A DNA stretch of 64,000 nt from Trichoplusia ni. Taxonomy: Eukaryota; Arthropoda; Insecta; Lepidoptera; Noctuidae. The stretch's first letter is position 1. Each line of letters begins with the position of its first letter. The stretch lies in assembly GCF_003590095.1 (NCBI RefSeq), contig NW_020800402.1, positions 62,001-126,000 of the forward strand, given 5' to 3'. The position numbers and the translations under genes are program-made. Under the pieces are notes generated by a model. The model saw nothing but the letters and a program-made list of their open reading frames with translations. It searched no databases and was not told the origin of the DNA. This document shows, in pieces, positions 45,595 to 56,325 of the stretch.

Positions 45595-45746
45595 CTCTTT
45601 CAAAAAAACACTAATTGGATTTAGACGAAAGTTGGCACACTGATGTTTATAACCAGAATTAATACATAGAATAGTTTTTATCCCGATTTTGTTTCCCTTT
45701 GGATAATTTTCGATTTGAGCGGGCGGGCCCACGGGCAACAGCTAGT
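45595..45746 (+). mobile_element. Helitron-like repeat, family E, 5'-truncated
   Basis: Ends GGGCCCACGGGCAACAGCTAG, preceded by GATGTTTATAACCAGAATTA. Confidence 0.55.
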
Positions 45747-45819
45747 CGTCGTTTTTTGTAAGCATATAATGCACTCCATAAAATTGGTTTTCATTATTTT
45801 AAAGATACCAAAGTAAGTT

Positions 45820-45966
45820 ACGCTGTTGCTCCCGACTGTCATACGTAGATATTTGTCAGTCGTCAAGTCATTACAGTTGTGACGCAGTCTTACTATGTGA
45901 TACTGTGTCACAGTAACATGTGTTGTGTTGTCTGATAGACAGTCGCGAGGTAACATACGGGGCTCA
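45820..45966 (-). repeat. Dispersed repeat, family J
   Basis: GTTGCTCCCGACTGTCATAC at the left to GCGAGGTAACATACGGGGCT at the right, the inverse of 10122-10280 at near full length. Confidence 0.7.
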
Positions 45967-46418
45967 GCTGAATCAAAATAAGTAAATGAATCAGTGTTTT
46001 CTTTTTGATTCATATTAACGTTAATCTTTTTTAAAAGGATTCAATTATCAATTTTATCTTTTATAGGACACTAGCCTTTTACACCCCGACAAAAGATTAT
46101 ATCTAGAAAAACATAATAACCTAATAAAAAACGGTCTAGACTTATCTAATCTAAAAAAAAACAATACTGTAAATGGATTAATGATGTTTTGAGATTCAAT
46201 TTAATTGATAAATTAATTGAAATACATAAAAGATAAAAATAATTGATTGCTTTCGGAAAATCAGTATAATTATATTAGTTATAGTTTTGTTATATGGGAA
46301 ACATGTTTATTTTAATTTCGTATACTAATTTCTCTCAGGATTTACATAACGTATCCCGACAATTATTGTACCAAGAGATAGAATGTTTGTCTAGTATTTT
46401 TCTAACACAATAATTGAT

Positions 46419-46729
46419 AATAGGGATGATGAAATTTTTTTGCAGTGTCCGTCTTGTAGTTTTTTGTATAATAATGGATACGTATTTTTTAATTTGTCCC
46501 GCAAACATAAATTGACCAAATTACAGTGAACGAAACTTACGCGTGACGTCACGATTGAGTATAAATTTTACCATATCGTTACGTCACAAGCCCTAAACTT
46601 TAAAGCAGTTAATCTTTGTCAAATCTAGTTTTTCTGAAAAAGGAAAAAATACGTGTCTCATACTTTTCAATTATCTAACTGAGGGACTAATGAGATTTTT
46701 TCTTTTTATACCCAGTCATCATCCCTATT
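46419..46729. mobile_element. MITE-B copy 3
   Basis: Bounded by AATAGGGATGATGA and its inverse. Contains GCGTGACGTCACG followed by GAGTATAAATTTTACC, i.e. a CRE-type octamer next to a TATA-like word. A family L piece (46730-46772) abuts it. Confidence 0.88.
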
Positions 46730-46774
46730 GCCATTTGTTCATCGGCCATTGTAAATAGCAGAATCGGGGCCCTG

Positions 46775-47510
46775 GCAGACAGCGCAACCTCAGCAAAAGG
46801 GTTCCGTTTTTACTCTTTCGATACAGTACCCTAAAAACGAATCAATTGGTTTGTATGCTTGAAATCAAACTGCGTATTAAACACATCCGTATTTTCATAC
46901 ACATTGTTTATATAAATTAATAACATGAATAAACAGGAAAACTTATTGAAACCCATATGGGAACACCCATGATTTGTGATTCTGGGTACCGATCACACTA
47001 ATATGATGAAAGCGAAAGTTTCTGAGTGTACGCGGATAAAATATTAACTTTTAAAAGACCGTTGAATGTATCGGGCCCACAACTTTTAAACGGAGGGAGC
47101 GAAGTTTTGGCGACTTCAAAAAAAAAAGGTACTAATTTTGACCTTCGTATGTATGTTTGTTCGTGATTATCTCGCGTTTATATTACTACTAGGCCTAAAG
47201 GTTGTCAATATGAATGGAAAAGAACAGGCTAGACAGAAAATAATGCTAAACAGTGACTCAACACGGGGCACGGAAGAATCAATAGTTGTCTTACAGGGGG
47301 TCGAACCCGCGACACGTCTTGCAGTATTTGACGTGGTTATCAATACCACTTGGCTGGTGATGGTGATGGGCTCCTTTTTCCGCACGTAGGCTCCAAGTCG
47401 ACACATTGTGCGTCAGGTGGTTTTGGGAGGCTGTCAGTCCAGCCATCCCAACTCCCTCATATACCACTTGGCTATCAATGCCCTGAGTAATGAAAATATT
47501 GATGAAATAC
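46775..47510. other. Downstream region of UGDH
   Basis: Contains a tRNA-like GGGGGTCGAACCCGCGACAC near 47286 (SINE remnant). No gene supported. Confidence 0.4.
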
Positions 47511-47516
47511 TTACAA

Positions 47517-48956
47517 CTAAGGCATGGTCTGGCTGCCCTGTGCCCGGATACTGCCCACTCTGCTCAGCCGCTTCCCAATAGTCTGTACGTGGAAACCGAT
47601 GTTCTGCAAAGCTTCATGATTCAATATCTTCCTTCCATCAAAGATATACGCTGGCTTCATCATCGCTTCATATATCTTCTTAAAGTCCAACGTTTTAAAC
47701 TCATCCCATTCCGTACATAGGACTATGGCATGAGCCCCTGTCACCGCTGAGTATGCGGTATCATGGATTTCAACGTTCTTCTTCACTATTTCTGGATCTG
47801 AGGTTATATAAGGGTTTGTGAGCTCGTAGAAGATTTGTTCCGGTTCAACTTTTGGATCATAGATGTGTAGTTTTGCTCCTTCGTCAAGTAAAGTCGTTGA
47901 AACATGGATAGCCGGTGATTCTCTGGTATCTCCAGTGTTTTTCTTGAACGAGAACCCAAGTATTGCTATATTTTTGTCTGTGACCGTGTTGAACAGTGAT
48001 TCTATGACTTTTCTAGTGAACCGAGTCTTTTGGTAGTCGTTGAGGTTAAGAACTTGCTGCCAGTACTCAGCTACTTCAGGTAGATTCAGACATTCACATA
48101 AATATATTAAGTTCAGGATGTCTTTCTGGAAGCAGCTGCCTCCGAAACCTATTGAGGCTTCTAGGAACTTCGGTCCAATACGAGAGTCTCTCCCGATTGC
48201 TCTAGCTACCTCGGACACGTCTGCGCCAGTGGCCTCACAGACTGCCGACAAGGAATTTATACTTGAGATACGTTGAGCAAGGAACGCATTGGCTGCCAGC
48301 TTAGATAGCTCCGAACTCCAAGTATTCGTTGTAAGGATGTTTTTAGCCGGAATCCAGTGCTCATACACCCAGCAAAGCTCCTGAATAGCTTTCTGTCCTT
48401 CAGGCGTATCCTCACCACCAATTAAAACTCTTTCTGCCTCAACTAAGTCCACTATTGCTGTACCTTCGGCTAAGAACTCTGGATTAGACAGAATCTGATA
48501 TTCAACACCAGGTTTAGTGTTAGCCCGAAGTATCTTCATAATAATCTCAGCGGCTTTCACTGGAACTGTGCTCTTTTCTACGACAATCTTGTTACTCGTA
48601 GCCAAGTCTGCAATCATTCGGGCCGCACTCTCTACATACTTCAGGTCAGCAGCTCTACCCTTTCCATTACCAAAGGTTTTAGTAGGAGTGTTGACTGATA
48701 TAAAAATTAAATCGGCCTCGCGTATCCCCTTTGCAATATCAGTAGAAAAAAATAAATTTTTACCTCGACATTGGTTCACAACATCCTGTAACCCTGGTTC
48801 GTATATCGGGAGCTTGTCGGAGTTCCACTGGTTTATCCTTTCAACGCTTTTGTCACAAACGGTAACTTTAATATTGGGACATTTTAAAGCTATCACACTG
48901 CAAGTCGGGCCCCCGACGTACCCGGCCCCCAAACAGCAAATCTTCTCAATAACCAT
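47517..48956 (-). CDS. UGDH: UDP-glucose 6-dehydrogenase, complete, single exon
   Basis: This cytosolic enzyme oxidises UDP-glucose twice with NAD+ to UDP-glucuronate, the precursor of heparan and chondroitin chains; the fly gene is sugarless. The 479-residue frame opens MVIEKICCLGAGYVGGPTCS, with the GxGxxG Rossmann motif at residues 10-15. The active-site cysteine is C275 in FGGSCFQKD (human C276). Other expected residues are present: T130 and E160 (NPEF), K219 and N223 in SSELSKLAANAFLAQRISS, and D279. Length fits insect enzymes; the long human C-terminal tail is absent. The whole coding region is uninterrupted, and a GTAAGT donor-like site begins two bases after the TAG stop, hinting at a 3' UTR intron. 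A CAG acceptor-like site lies about 30 bp before the ATG. Confidence 0.97.
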   Translation of the reverse strand: MVIEKICCLGAGYVGGPTCSVIALKCPNIKVTVCDKSVERINQWNSDKLPIYEPGLQDVVNQCRGKNLFFSTDIAKGIREADLIFISVNTPTKTFGNGKGRAADLKYVESAARMIADLATSNKIVVEKSTVPVKAAEIIMKILRANTKPGVEYQILSNPEFLAEGTAIVDLVEAERVLIGGEDTPEGQKAIQELCWVYEHWIPAKNILTTNTWSSELSKLAANAFLAQRISSINSLSAVCEATGADVSEVARAIGRDSRIGPKFLEASIGFGGSCFQKDILNLIYLCECLNLPEVAEYWQQVLNLNDYQKTRFTRKVIESLFNTVTDKNIAILGFSFKKNTGDTRESPAIHVSTTLLDEGAKLHIYDPKVEPEQIFYELTNPYITSDPEIVKKNVEIHDTAYSAVTGAHAIVLCTEWDEFKTLDFKKIYEAMMKPAYIFDGRKILNHEALQNIGFHVQTIGKRLSRVGSIRAQGSQTMP

Positions 48957-50798
48957 TTTTCCTTATATCACACACAACCTGCACGCTCAATACTTAAAAA
49001 CTATTTAAATCTTATTAGTTAAATAACACGGTACAAGTAATTATTTTGCAATGAATTTTGTTCGATTTTATCGGCAATTTTAAATGGTCTGTCGCGTTTT
49101 TGTAATTAGATATCGTCGTGGACACATGTGTCGACCAAATGTTGTGAGAGTTGGACCGTAATAATGCCTCCGCGAGTTGCCTCACAACGTTTTTATTGAA
49201 GCTATGGGCCGACCCCGTAACTCTTGGTCGCCACAGCTCGTCACTCGAGTCAATGACATTTGCACGTAGAGATGGGGCGACACGGCCGCGACGAAAATAT
49301 GCGAAAAATATTTTATACTGCCGCGTCGGTCATAAATGATTGAGCATTGATTATGAAATTAGATATTAAATCTATATTGTAATTTAGTTTATTGATCAAA
49401 ATTGATAGCGATCAATAAAAATATTCTTTTCGCTTGTTTGATGATTACTTTATCGTTTGCTATATCTAATGTAATCGTAATGATATTATAAAATTGAGTA
49501 TTTGATTATTATGTGATTGAATACGATTAAATCTAAGTACGTCATGTGAGAATAAAGGCATTTAAAAATTATAATGTTGGCTGATATTTCTTGTAGCAAC
49601 TTATAACTTCAATGTTTATGAGATCCCCGCGACACAAGGATTAAATCCCTATCACTGGAGGTGCCTTTTAATGATGTTGAAACGATTCTTTAATAAAAAA
49701 GGAAATTAATTAACTGAACAAAATAAAAAGTAAAAAAACAGACGTTGCACACCACTAGTGCAATTATACAGTGTTGAAAGTTAATGAATTTATTAAACTA
49801 CTAATTAGGAAGAATGTGCTTTCATTTAAAAAGTTGAAGGTTGCGATGTAATTAGCCATTCAAAATTATTCTACTCTAAATAACCATAACTAAATGTAAT
49901 TAATGTAATACTGTAATTCCATGGTGTACAATAAAGAATATTCTAATCTAAACTACTGCTGTACTTTATACAAGAGCTGTGAATAATAAGACTAAAACAA
50001 CGTCTAAAATTTGATTTAAACTTCGATTTATCCCTAACATATTATATAAATATTAGGTTTCTGACTCAGCTTGACAAAGTATTCCAACTATCTTGTAGGT
50101 ACCTACTATGCAACACTCACGTGTCATTCGTCAGATTTATCTATGTGATTGTAACATAACAAAGATTTTAATCTAAAACAATTACGTACGAACGTTTTCT
50201 GTTTTATCGTAACGTATGTCCGGCATAGACAACAGGCAGTATAAATTCACATTGTTTGAGGAATCACTACGATAATGATATCTCGTGCAATATGAACGTT
50301 AATCGTTAAGTGTCCGATTAGGAGAATACAAAATTCCTAGAACACTATACTTCCTTACAAGCCTTTCCTGACGTAAAACACGATAGGTAGTTTTAATGAA
50401 ATTATTACTAACTGGCATTTATTATTTTATTTAAAATGTAAAACTGAAATTCACATATTGGCAGAAATATTGAGTCTAACTGTTAGCAACCCTGATAACG
50501 TCAAAATTTATGCAGAATGCAGTTAGTTTACAAAGATAGTATACGCAAGAATCAAAACATTTGACAAAATGTAATCAGAATAACAAAACTAATTAGATTA
50601 TTTTTATGTGAACTAAATATAATTATGTTTTTATCTTGAATGTGATAGATTTACAACTTTTTAGAATCCAGGCTGGAATTCAAGGGATGCCTTGAGATGT
50701 TTTATTTAGCTGATAGCCATCTTTTAAACGGTCCTCCTTAAATGTCATTCGACTATATACAAAGTAGTTTTATGTTTGTAAATATAAAATTACTAAAA
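48957..50798. promoter_or_regulatory. Divergent intergenic region between UGDH and the zinc-finger gene
   Basis: About 1.8 kb between two start codons on opposite strands, so both promoters must lie here or in hidden 5' exons. I cannot point to a core promoter element. The part at 49080-49330 is GC-richer than the rest. No ORF or clear repeat. Confidence 0.4.
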
Positions 50799-50909
50799 AT
50801 GTCCTTATGTAGGACGTGCTTATCTAAAAATGATCTGAAACCGATATTTTCGGATAACAATAATGTAATTTTACGTAGCGAACAACTTTATTTAGTTAGC
50901 GGCATCAAG
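50799..50909 (+). CDS. ZAD gene exon 1 (first half of ZAD)
   Basis: MSLCRTCLSKNDLKPIFSDN and on to YLVSGIK, before donor GTATAA. CRTC supplies the first zinc ligand pair. Too short to show up as a plain ORF; supported by exact continuation of the ZAD into exon 2 (GIK-IELNDGLPQLICISC). Confidence 0.82.
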
Positions 50910-53900
50910 GTATAAACAAATTGATAAAAATCTTTAAACATTTAATTGATAAGATCTCTACTATAATTTGTAATCGGTATACAATGAGGAAAGGTTTAAT
51001 GTCTATGACTCTGGAATGTTATAATATCAATTTTACAAGAAATTGATATTATAACATTCCAGAGTCACATTCACTATCATTTTTTGTGGGAAAGACACCA
51101 TTTATTTTTTTATGTAAGTTTAAATATGAATTTGTCGTATGTTCAATTTCGAGAAAAAAAAATCAAAGATGATTCAAATAAGACTGTTGTGTCTTTTGAG
51201 TTTCTTATCATGTAGATGTGAAGGCTGATTGATTTTTCTTACAACTTTTTCTTTATTGGTATCCTGAGTGCGTTGTATACATTTTTGATCTATAAATTTT
51301 TATATTGTTACTGTTTTTTTATGTTTCAGATAGAGCTAAATGATGGACTTCCCCAATTAATATGTATCTCATGTACGAATCTAGTCAATTCAGCATTAAA
51401 ATTCAGACAACAAAGTTCAATAGCAGAAGAAACATTGAAAAACACTATAACTACAATTAAAATAGAAACGGATCAAAGTTGCAAATATTCAAATGACAAA
51501 AATCCCACACAGATTATAAAAAATAATAGAAAAAGCATTGACAGCAAGGAGGTTGCAACCAAAAAGTCTAAAATTAAAAAATTGACTGACAGAAAAAAGT
51601 TTTCTGCAAAAAAGTTTGAACAAGCAAATGATTATAAATATTCAGTTTTCATTCAAGATTTTGAGTCCAGTAATGATTCAGATTTTATAAATAACTTGTC
51701 TGTTGATGAAGAGAATCTTCAAAGCGATGATGAGTCTCAAAAAGCATGTATAGAAGACTATGAGTCAGCCGATAGCTGTGATTTTAATTTTAGTCTGACA
51801 CACCCAGATGTGAAGGTACATTGGGATGTGAAGGAGAAAGAGTTATTGAAGAAAGAGGAGAGGAAATTGATAAATAAGGTAACTGCTTATCCCACTGCTG
51901 GGCATAGGCCTCTTCTTCTATCCCTCTGTTTCTAAACTGATCCTAATTCCCAGTTTTGACGGGCCTGTTGGTCTAGTGGTTAGTGACCCTGAATGCTACA
52001 CCGGAGGTCGTGGGTTCGATTCCCGCCAAATGTTGTGTGATGAGCATGATCATTTGTTCTGGTGTCTGGGTGTAATTTATTTATAATATGTATGTATTTA
52101 GAAATATATAAGTAAGTTTATCAGTTGTCTGGTTACCATAACACAAGCTCTGCTTAGCTTGGGATCAGATAACCGTGTGTGAGTTGTCCCAGGATATTTA
52201 TTATTTATAGTTTTGGTACTACAGAAACCAGAGAATAGATGAAATATCTTTTATACTATTTAAAGTCATACATATACAGTATACTTAACTTTCAGACACA
52301 GAAAAAACACTTAAATTGATCAAACAAATGTTGGTTCTAATTAAACATGAATTGAAAATATGTTTTAATTAAGACCTCCTTTCTAGGAACAAGATGAGAA
52401 GTTATTATCACTAGCGGTAACCCCAAATGATAGCAGAGGTCCAATAAAATGCAGTTTATGTAGCAAAGTGTTGAGAAACCTGCAGAACTTCAAATGCCAT
52501 GCGAAGACACATTTTGCACCCCAACATGCTTGCGAGGTGAGATATCTGTAGTGGTCTGCGGCAGCAACAACCAAGACAAAATTAATCATTTAAAACCTCC
52601 ACGGTAAAAAAAAACACTCCCTACAACTTTTAAATAGCATAACCAATTTTAACAAACATTTCTAAGAAAAACTCCACGATTGTCCTTTAATAAAAAACAA
52701 ACTGAATCGAAATCACTCAATCCGTTCGGGAGCTATGATGCTACAGATAGACAGACACGTCAAACGTATGACACCCTCTAAAAGGAAAAGAAAAGGACAA
52801 CAATATTTGTATACTTGATACATTTTCTCCAGGAATGTGGTAAAAAATTCGTGACCCCAAGTCACATGCGCTACCATCAACAAAGAGTCCACGGGAGGAG
52901 GAAGAGGCTCGCCTGCAGTACGTGCAGCTATAGGGCTGTCGACCCACTGCAGTTGCAGGTAAGCCCACAGCTGGGCAATAGCCTCTCTTTCGTCTACTTC
53001 AAGAAAAACTCATCTACGTTACTCGGATTTATATTTTGCTATAATTAGAGTGAAGCCCACTGTTGGGCTTGGGCCTCCCCTTAGATAACATTACGGTTAA
53101 GTAAAGTTATCTAAGGGGCTGGTCTAGTAAATGAAGCCGTTAATTTGCTACATTTGAAGTCAGGCCCACTTCTGGGCTTAAACCTATTTTTATTTAATAG
53201 TCGATCGCTTGATATACGATCGGATTATAACACGTACAGTTACATAGCCTTTGTTCCGTTAGACTGGCCTGTTGGTCTAGTGGTTAGTGACCCTGACTGC
53301 TATACCAGAGGTCGTGAGTTCGATTCCCACCCAGGACAAATGTTTGTGTGATGAGCGCGATCATTTGATCTGTGTTTGGGTGTAATTTGTGATATTAAGT
53401 ATGTATTTAGAAATATATATGTATGTTTTGCTTAGTTTGAGACTAGATGGCGTTATGTGAAAGCTGTGGGATATTATTATAATAAATAATCCCACTACTG
53501 GGCAAACACGTGAACACATTATTATGATAGTACTTACCTACAAACACATTTAAATATAATTTATTTGTGTTTCAGAATCATGAACGCGCCGAGCACACCG
53601 GGGAGAGGCCATACGTATGCGACGTATGCGGGGACTCGTTCCGCATGCGTGCGAACATAGCTCAGCATATGCGGAAACATTTCGGTGTGAGGAATCTACA
53701 AGTAGGCTTTTATTTTGTCTTGATAGTAACCATATACACCGTGATTTTTAGTCGTCTTACAAAAGCAGCCCAGTTCATGTATCCAATGACTAGAACACGT
53801 TCATGATAAAAAAAATTAAATGCAATTTTTATTCAATATTATGATGCAATTCGTAGTTTTTTAGAAACACAGCTCTGTTGCGAGCGCGGTCCGAGCCTTG

Positions 53901-55715
53901 TAACAATGGTGAGGGGGGGGGGGGGCGTTTTGATCATTTTTAAGATTATTTTCAGATTTCGCTTGTTTAATTTTCTTCGTACTTATTATCTTAGTTGATG
54001 ATAAAAAAATAATAATCGCGCCTAGGGTTATTTTAGGTCGTATACATTACATGAACTGGGCTGCTTTTGTAAGACGACTAAAAAATCACCGTGTATATAG
54101 GTATTGTTGGTTCGATCCCCGCGTACGACTAGCAATTGTCTGATATTGAAAATCTTACTCATTTTGTTTATTTACGCAGTTTTTGCAAACATTAATAACT
54201 AGGCTTATCGCCCCCGTCGAGGTCGGTTACATCACGTTTCCAAGAGAACTCTTCAAAAGTCCGGGATAAAAACTATCCTATGTTCTTTCTCAAGGTTTCC
54301 AAATTTCCTTAAAATCAGCTCAGTGGTTTAGACGTGAAACCGTAATAGACAGACAGACAGACAGAGTTACTTTCGCATTTATAATATTAGTAGGGATAAT
54401 GTGCATTGTTACTGCAATATTTTATTTTTAAAAGATTAACTTATGGAGTTTTTTGTTAGTTTTTCTCAATAAGAATGACACTTTAGAACCAAGTCACTAG
54501 TCGTCATTGCAGGTAACGTTTTGAAAGTGCCTGAAAAACGGCCTACTTGTTATAGATAGCTAAAAAAAATGTATTATTTGAGAAAGTATTTTTTGTTCGC
54601 TTACCAATCAAAAACTCTTTTCGCCAAAACTCACCCATCGTAAACCCGACCTCGTTAAAAGTTGCTTTACCTTTACAGTGCGATCGCTGCCCGTCCATGT
54701 TCCGCAGCCGCTCAGAGTTGACGGGCCATCAGAATAGAGTGCACTACTTGAGTTACACTTATCTTTGCTACTTGTGTACTGAAACGTAAGTGTTTAAAAC
54801 TATGTCTTTTTTAAAGAAAGCGAGACAGACAGACAGTCAGAGATACTTTCGCATTTATAATATTAGTAAGGAGCAATCCTTATAAATATTGTAAATGAAA
54901 AAAAAATGAAAGATTGCGCAGAGAAATATAAATTTAAGAATACTTAACCATCATATTAAGTGATCCTGTCTTTCGTTACAATAGTCATTTATTGGACCTA
55001 TCCCCCAATAATATAAGGCACCGGGAACGGGACCTACGTATTCACACGGGCGAAACCGCGGGGCACAGTTATCTATACTAATCTATATATATTACTAATA
55101 TATAAAGCTGAAGAGTTTGTTTGTTTGAACGCGCTAATCTCAGGCACTACTGGATCAAATTGAAAAAATATTTTTGTATTAAATAGACCATTCATCGAGG
55201 AAGGTTTTAGGCTATATACTATCACGCTGCGACTAATAGGAGCGAAGATACAATGGAAAATGTTGAAAAAACAGGGCTGGTATAAATCATAACTTATATC
55301 TTCTAACCACGCGGATAAAGTCGCGGGCAACAGCTAGTTATTCATAAAACTAAAAAATGAACATTAAAATGTGATCATTCCTTATATATTTTGTTGTCAT
55401 AGCTACAAGAGACCAGCCTCAGTGAAGAAGCACCTTCTGAACGTCCACGGAGTGCCGAGACCGCAGCAACTACCTATCAAATGTATTAAGACCAGTAAAA
55501 GGTAATCTTCTCCTTCTTCTCTAATATATAATTCCCGTGTCACGATGTTAGTTACCGTACGGCTTGTTGTAGGGAGTTTTTATTTGATTAATTTATAAGA
55601 AACATTCATATAAATTTATGTTATTAATCATTAAATATATTTATTTTTTCAATGTTATTTTTTTGTAGTGATTGAAAATTCTTTTATTTTCAGAAGCAGT
55701 GAAAATAGTGAATGA
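50799..55715 (+). CDS. ZAD-type C2H2 zinc-finger protein, complete, eight exons
   Basis: A probable nuclear DNA-binding regulator of the ZAD family, which is expanded in insects; the ZAD domain mediates dimerisation. Exons: 50799-50909, 51330-51878, 52387-52536, 52833-52958, 53576-53701, 54679-54785, 55403-55501 and 55694-55715. All have GT/AG borders and phases add to 1290 nt, 429 residues. The ZAD zinc ligands are C4, C7, C49 and C52 (MSLCRTC and PQLICISC). A long acidic, Ser-rich linker (about 75-220) follows, then six C2H2 fingers from residue 242 on; between fingers 3 and 4 is the classical linker TGERPY. Most introns fall inside fingers. The protein ends just after finger 6. I cannot name an ortholog; target sites and function are unknown. 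Confidence 0.88.
51007..51066. repeat. Perfect 27-bp inverted repeat with 6-nt loop
   Basis: Arm 51007-51033 (GACTCTGGAATGTTATAATA...) is the exact inverse of 51040-51066; the loop is TACAAG. It lies in intron 1 of the ZAD zinc-finger gene. No target duplication is evident. Confidence 0.9.
51330..51878 (+). CDS. ZAD gene exon 2 (second half of ZAD and acidic linker)
   Basis: After acceptor ATGTTTCAG: IELNDGLPQLICISCTNLVN, then a Lys-rich segment and an acidic stretch (NNLSVDEENLQSDDESQKA). Donor GTAACT; 183 codons, phase 0 at both ends. Confidence 0.9.
51959..52200 (+). mobile_element. SINE family 2
   Basis: GGCCTGTTGGTCTAGTGGTT, GTGGGTTCGATTCCCGCC, and GTGTCTGGGTGTAATTTATT; intronic, same strand as the host gene. 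Confidence 0.8.
52387..52536 (+). CDS. ZAD gene exon 3 (finger 1)
   Basis: IKCSLCSKVLRNLQNFKCHA then KTH forms finger 1; the end HACE gives the first cysteine of finger 2. Acceptor CTTTCTAG, donor GTGAGA; 50 codons. Confidence 0.88.
52833..52958 (+). CDS. ZAD gene exon 4 (finger 2 and start of finger 3)
   Basis: ECGKKFVTPSHMRYHQQRVH completes finger 2; ACSTCSYRAVDPLQLQ opens finger 3. Acceptor TTCTCCAG, donor GTAAGC; 42 codons. Confidence 0.9.
53264..53480 (+). mobile_element. SINE family 2
   Basis: CTGGCCTGTTGGTCTAGTGG, GTGAGTTCGATTCCCACCC, GTGTTTGGGTGTAATTTGTG. Confidence 0.8.
53576..53701 (+). CDS. ZAD gene exon 5 (end of finger 3, finger 4)
   Basis: NHERAEHTGERPYVCDVCGD then SFRMRANIAQHMRKH. 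Acceptor GTGTTTCAG, donor GTAGGC; 42 codons. Confidence 0.92.
53732..54099. mobile_element. MITE-M, complete, about 50-bp inverted repeats
   Basis: ATACACCGTGATTTTTAGTC and AAAAGCAGCCCAGTTCATGT at the left are inverted at the right end as ACATGAACTGGGCTGCTTTT and TAAAAAATCACCGTGTATAT. It starts about 30 bp after exon 5. A 13-G run (53913-53925) lies inside. Confidence 0.85.
54205..54396 (-). mobile_element. Helitron-like repeat, family D, 3'-worn
   Basis: CGTCGAGGTCGGTTACATCA to TTATAATATTAGTAGGGA; the CTAG hairpin end is decayed. Confidence 0.6.
54679..54785 (+). CDS. ZAD gene exon 6 (finger 5 and start of finger 6)
   Basis: CDRCPSMFRSRSELTGHQNR then VH is finger 5; YLCYLCTET opens finger 6. 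Acceptor CTTTACAG, donor GTAAGT; ends two bases into a codon. Confidence 0.9.
55074..55335 (+). mobile_element. Helitron-like repeat, family C
   Basis: TCTATATATATTACTAATAT at the left (slightly rearranged) and AAGTCGCGGGCAACAGCTAG at the right. Confidence 0.65.
55403..55501 (+). CDS. ZAD gene exon 7 (rest of finger 6)
   Basis: YKRPASVKKHLLNVHGVPRP and QQLPIKCIKTSK. Acceptor GTTGTCATAG, donor GTAATC; phase 2 at both ends. Confidence 0.85.
55694..55715 (+). CDS. ZAD gene exon 8 (last seven residues)
   Basis: Acceptor TTTTATTTTCAG, then RSSENSE and TGA. The tiny tail is supported by phase and the poly(A) signal close behind. Confidence 0.7.
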
Positions 55716-55733
55716 AGATTACAATTTATTGCA

Positions 55734-55739
55734 AATAAA
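55734..55739 (+). terminator. Poly(A) signal of the ZAD zinc-finger gene
   Basis: AATAAA 19 bases after the stop codon. A second AATAAA occurs near 55879. Confidence 0.6.
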
Positions 55740-55994
55740 TATTTCAAATGTGTATGTACCTACATATATTTGTATAAAGCGTATCCTTATACGCTGTCTG
55801 TGTGTTCGTGTGTCACCAAGCTATATCTTAAGAATATAGGTGACAGCTAGCCCGGGTTTCATCTCATGAACTTACGTGAATAAAAAGAGATACAAATAAT
55901 AAAAATGTATTTGTTACCAAAATATTTGTGTTTCTTTTAAATTATGTCTTGTGTATGTTTTAATAGATTATATACATAATAGATTTAAGAAATC

Positions 55995-56160
55995 AAAATT
56001 GGTCCAGCCATTTTTATAGTTGTAAATTGCATTATCATCGAGTTTGAAGGTACCCTGAAAATATCAGCCTGCTAGCTTATCGGGAAGTGCTTTAAAATTT
56101 AGTTGCAATCTAACCGGAATGACAAACAAACAAGAAAGTGAGTGTACAAAAACGTGGGAA
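55995..56160 (+). repeat. Dispersed repeat, family N
   Basis: TTGGTCCAGCCATTTTTATA, GTACCCTGAAAATATCAGCC and GAATGACAAACAAACAAGAA match the copies at 30.7 and 42 kb. Confidence 0.6.
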
Positions 56161-56217
56161 AATGAAACACAATGTTGGCCAAATATATATATATTATCCC
56201 AGCAGTGGGCTCGTGGG

Positions 56218-56325
56218 CTAGGGCTCGCTGCTGGCGAGGACTGCGCCGCTGTAGGCGAGGTCCCAGTACTGCTCCACGCGGTGGCGGGAGAAGTGCTCGC
56301 GGGCCGCCTTCTCCGTGGGGGCTAC
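56218..56325 (-). CDS. PRPF3: PRPF3 last exon
   Basis: VAPTEKAAREHFSRHRVEQY then WDLAYSGAVLASSEP and TAG; human has [20 protein letters not shown]. Acceptor GTTGTCAG. Confidence 0.93.
   Translation of the reverse strand, partial: VAPTEKAAREHFSRHRVEQYWDLAYSGAVLASSEP

Noticed and set aside
48517..49008. 163-codon plus-strand frame
   Set aside because: It is antisense to the certain UGDH coding region and has no independent support.
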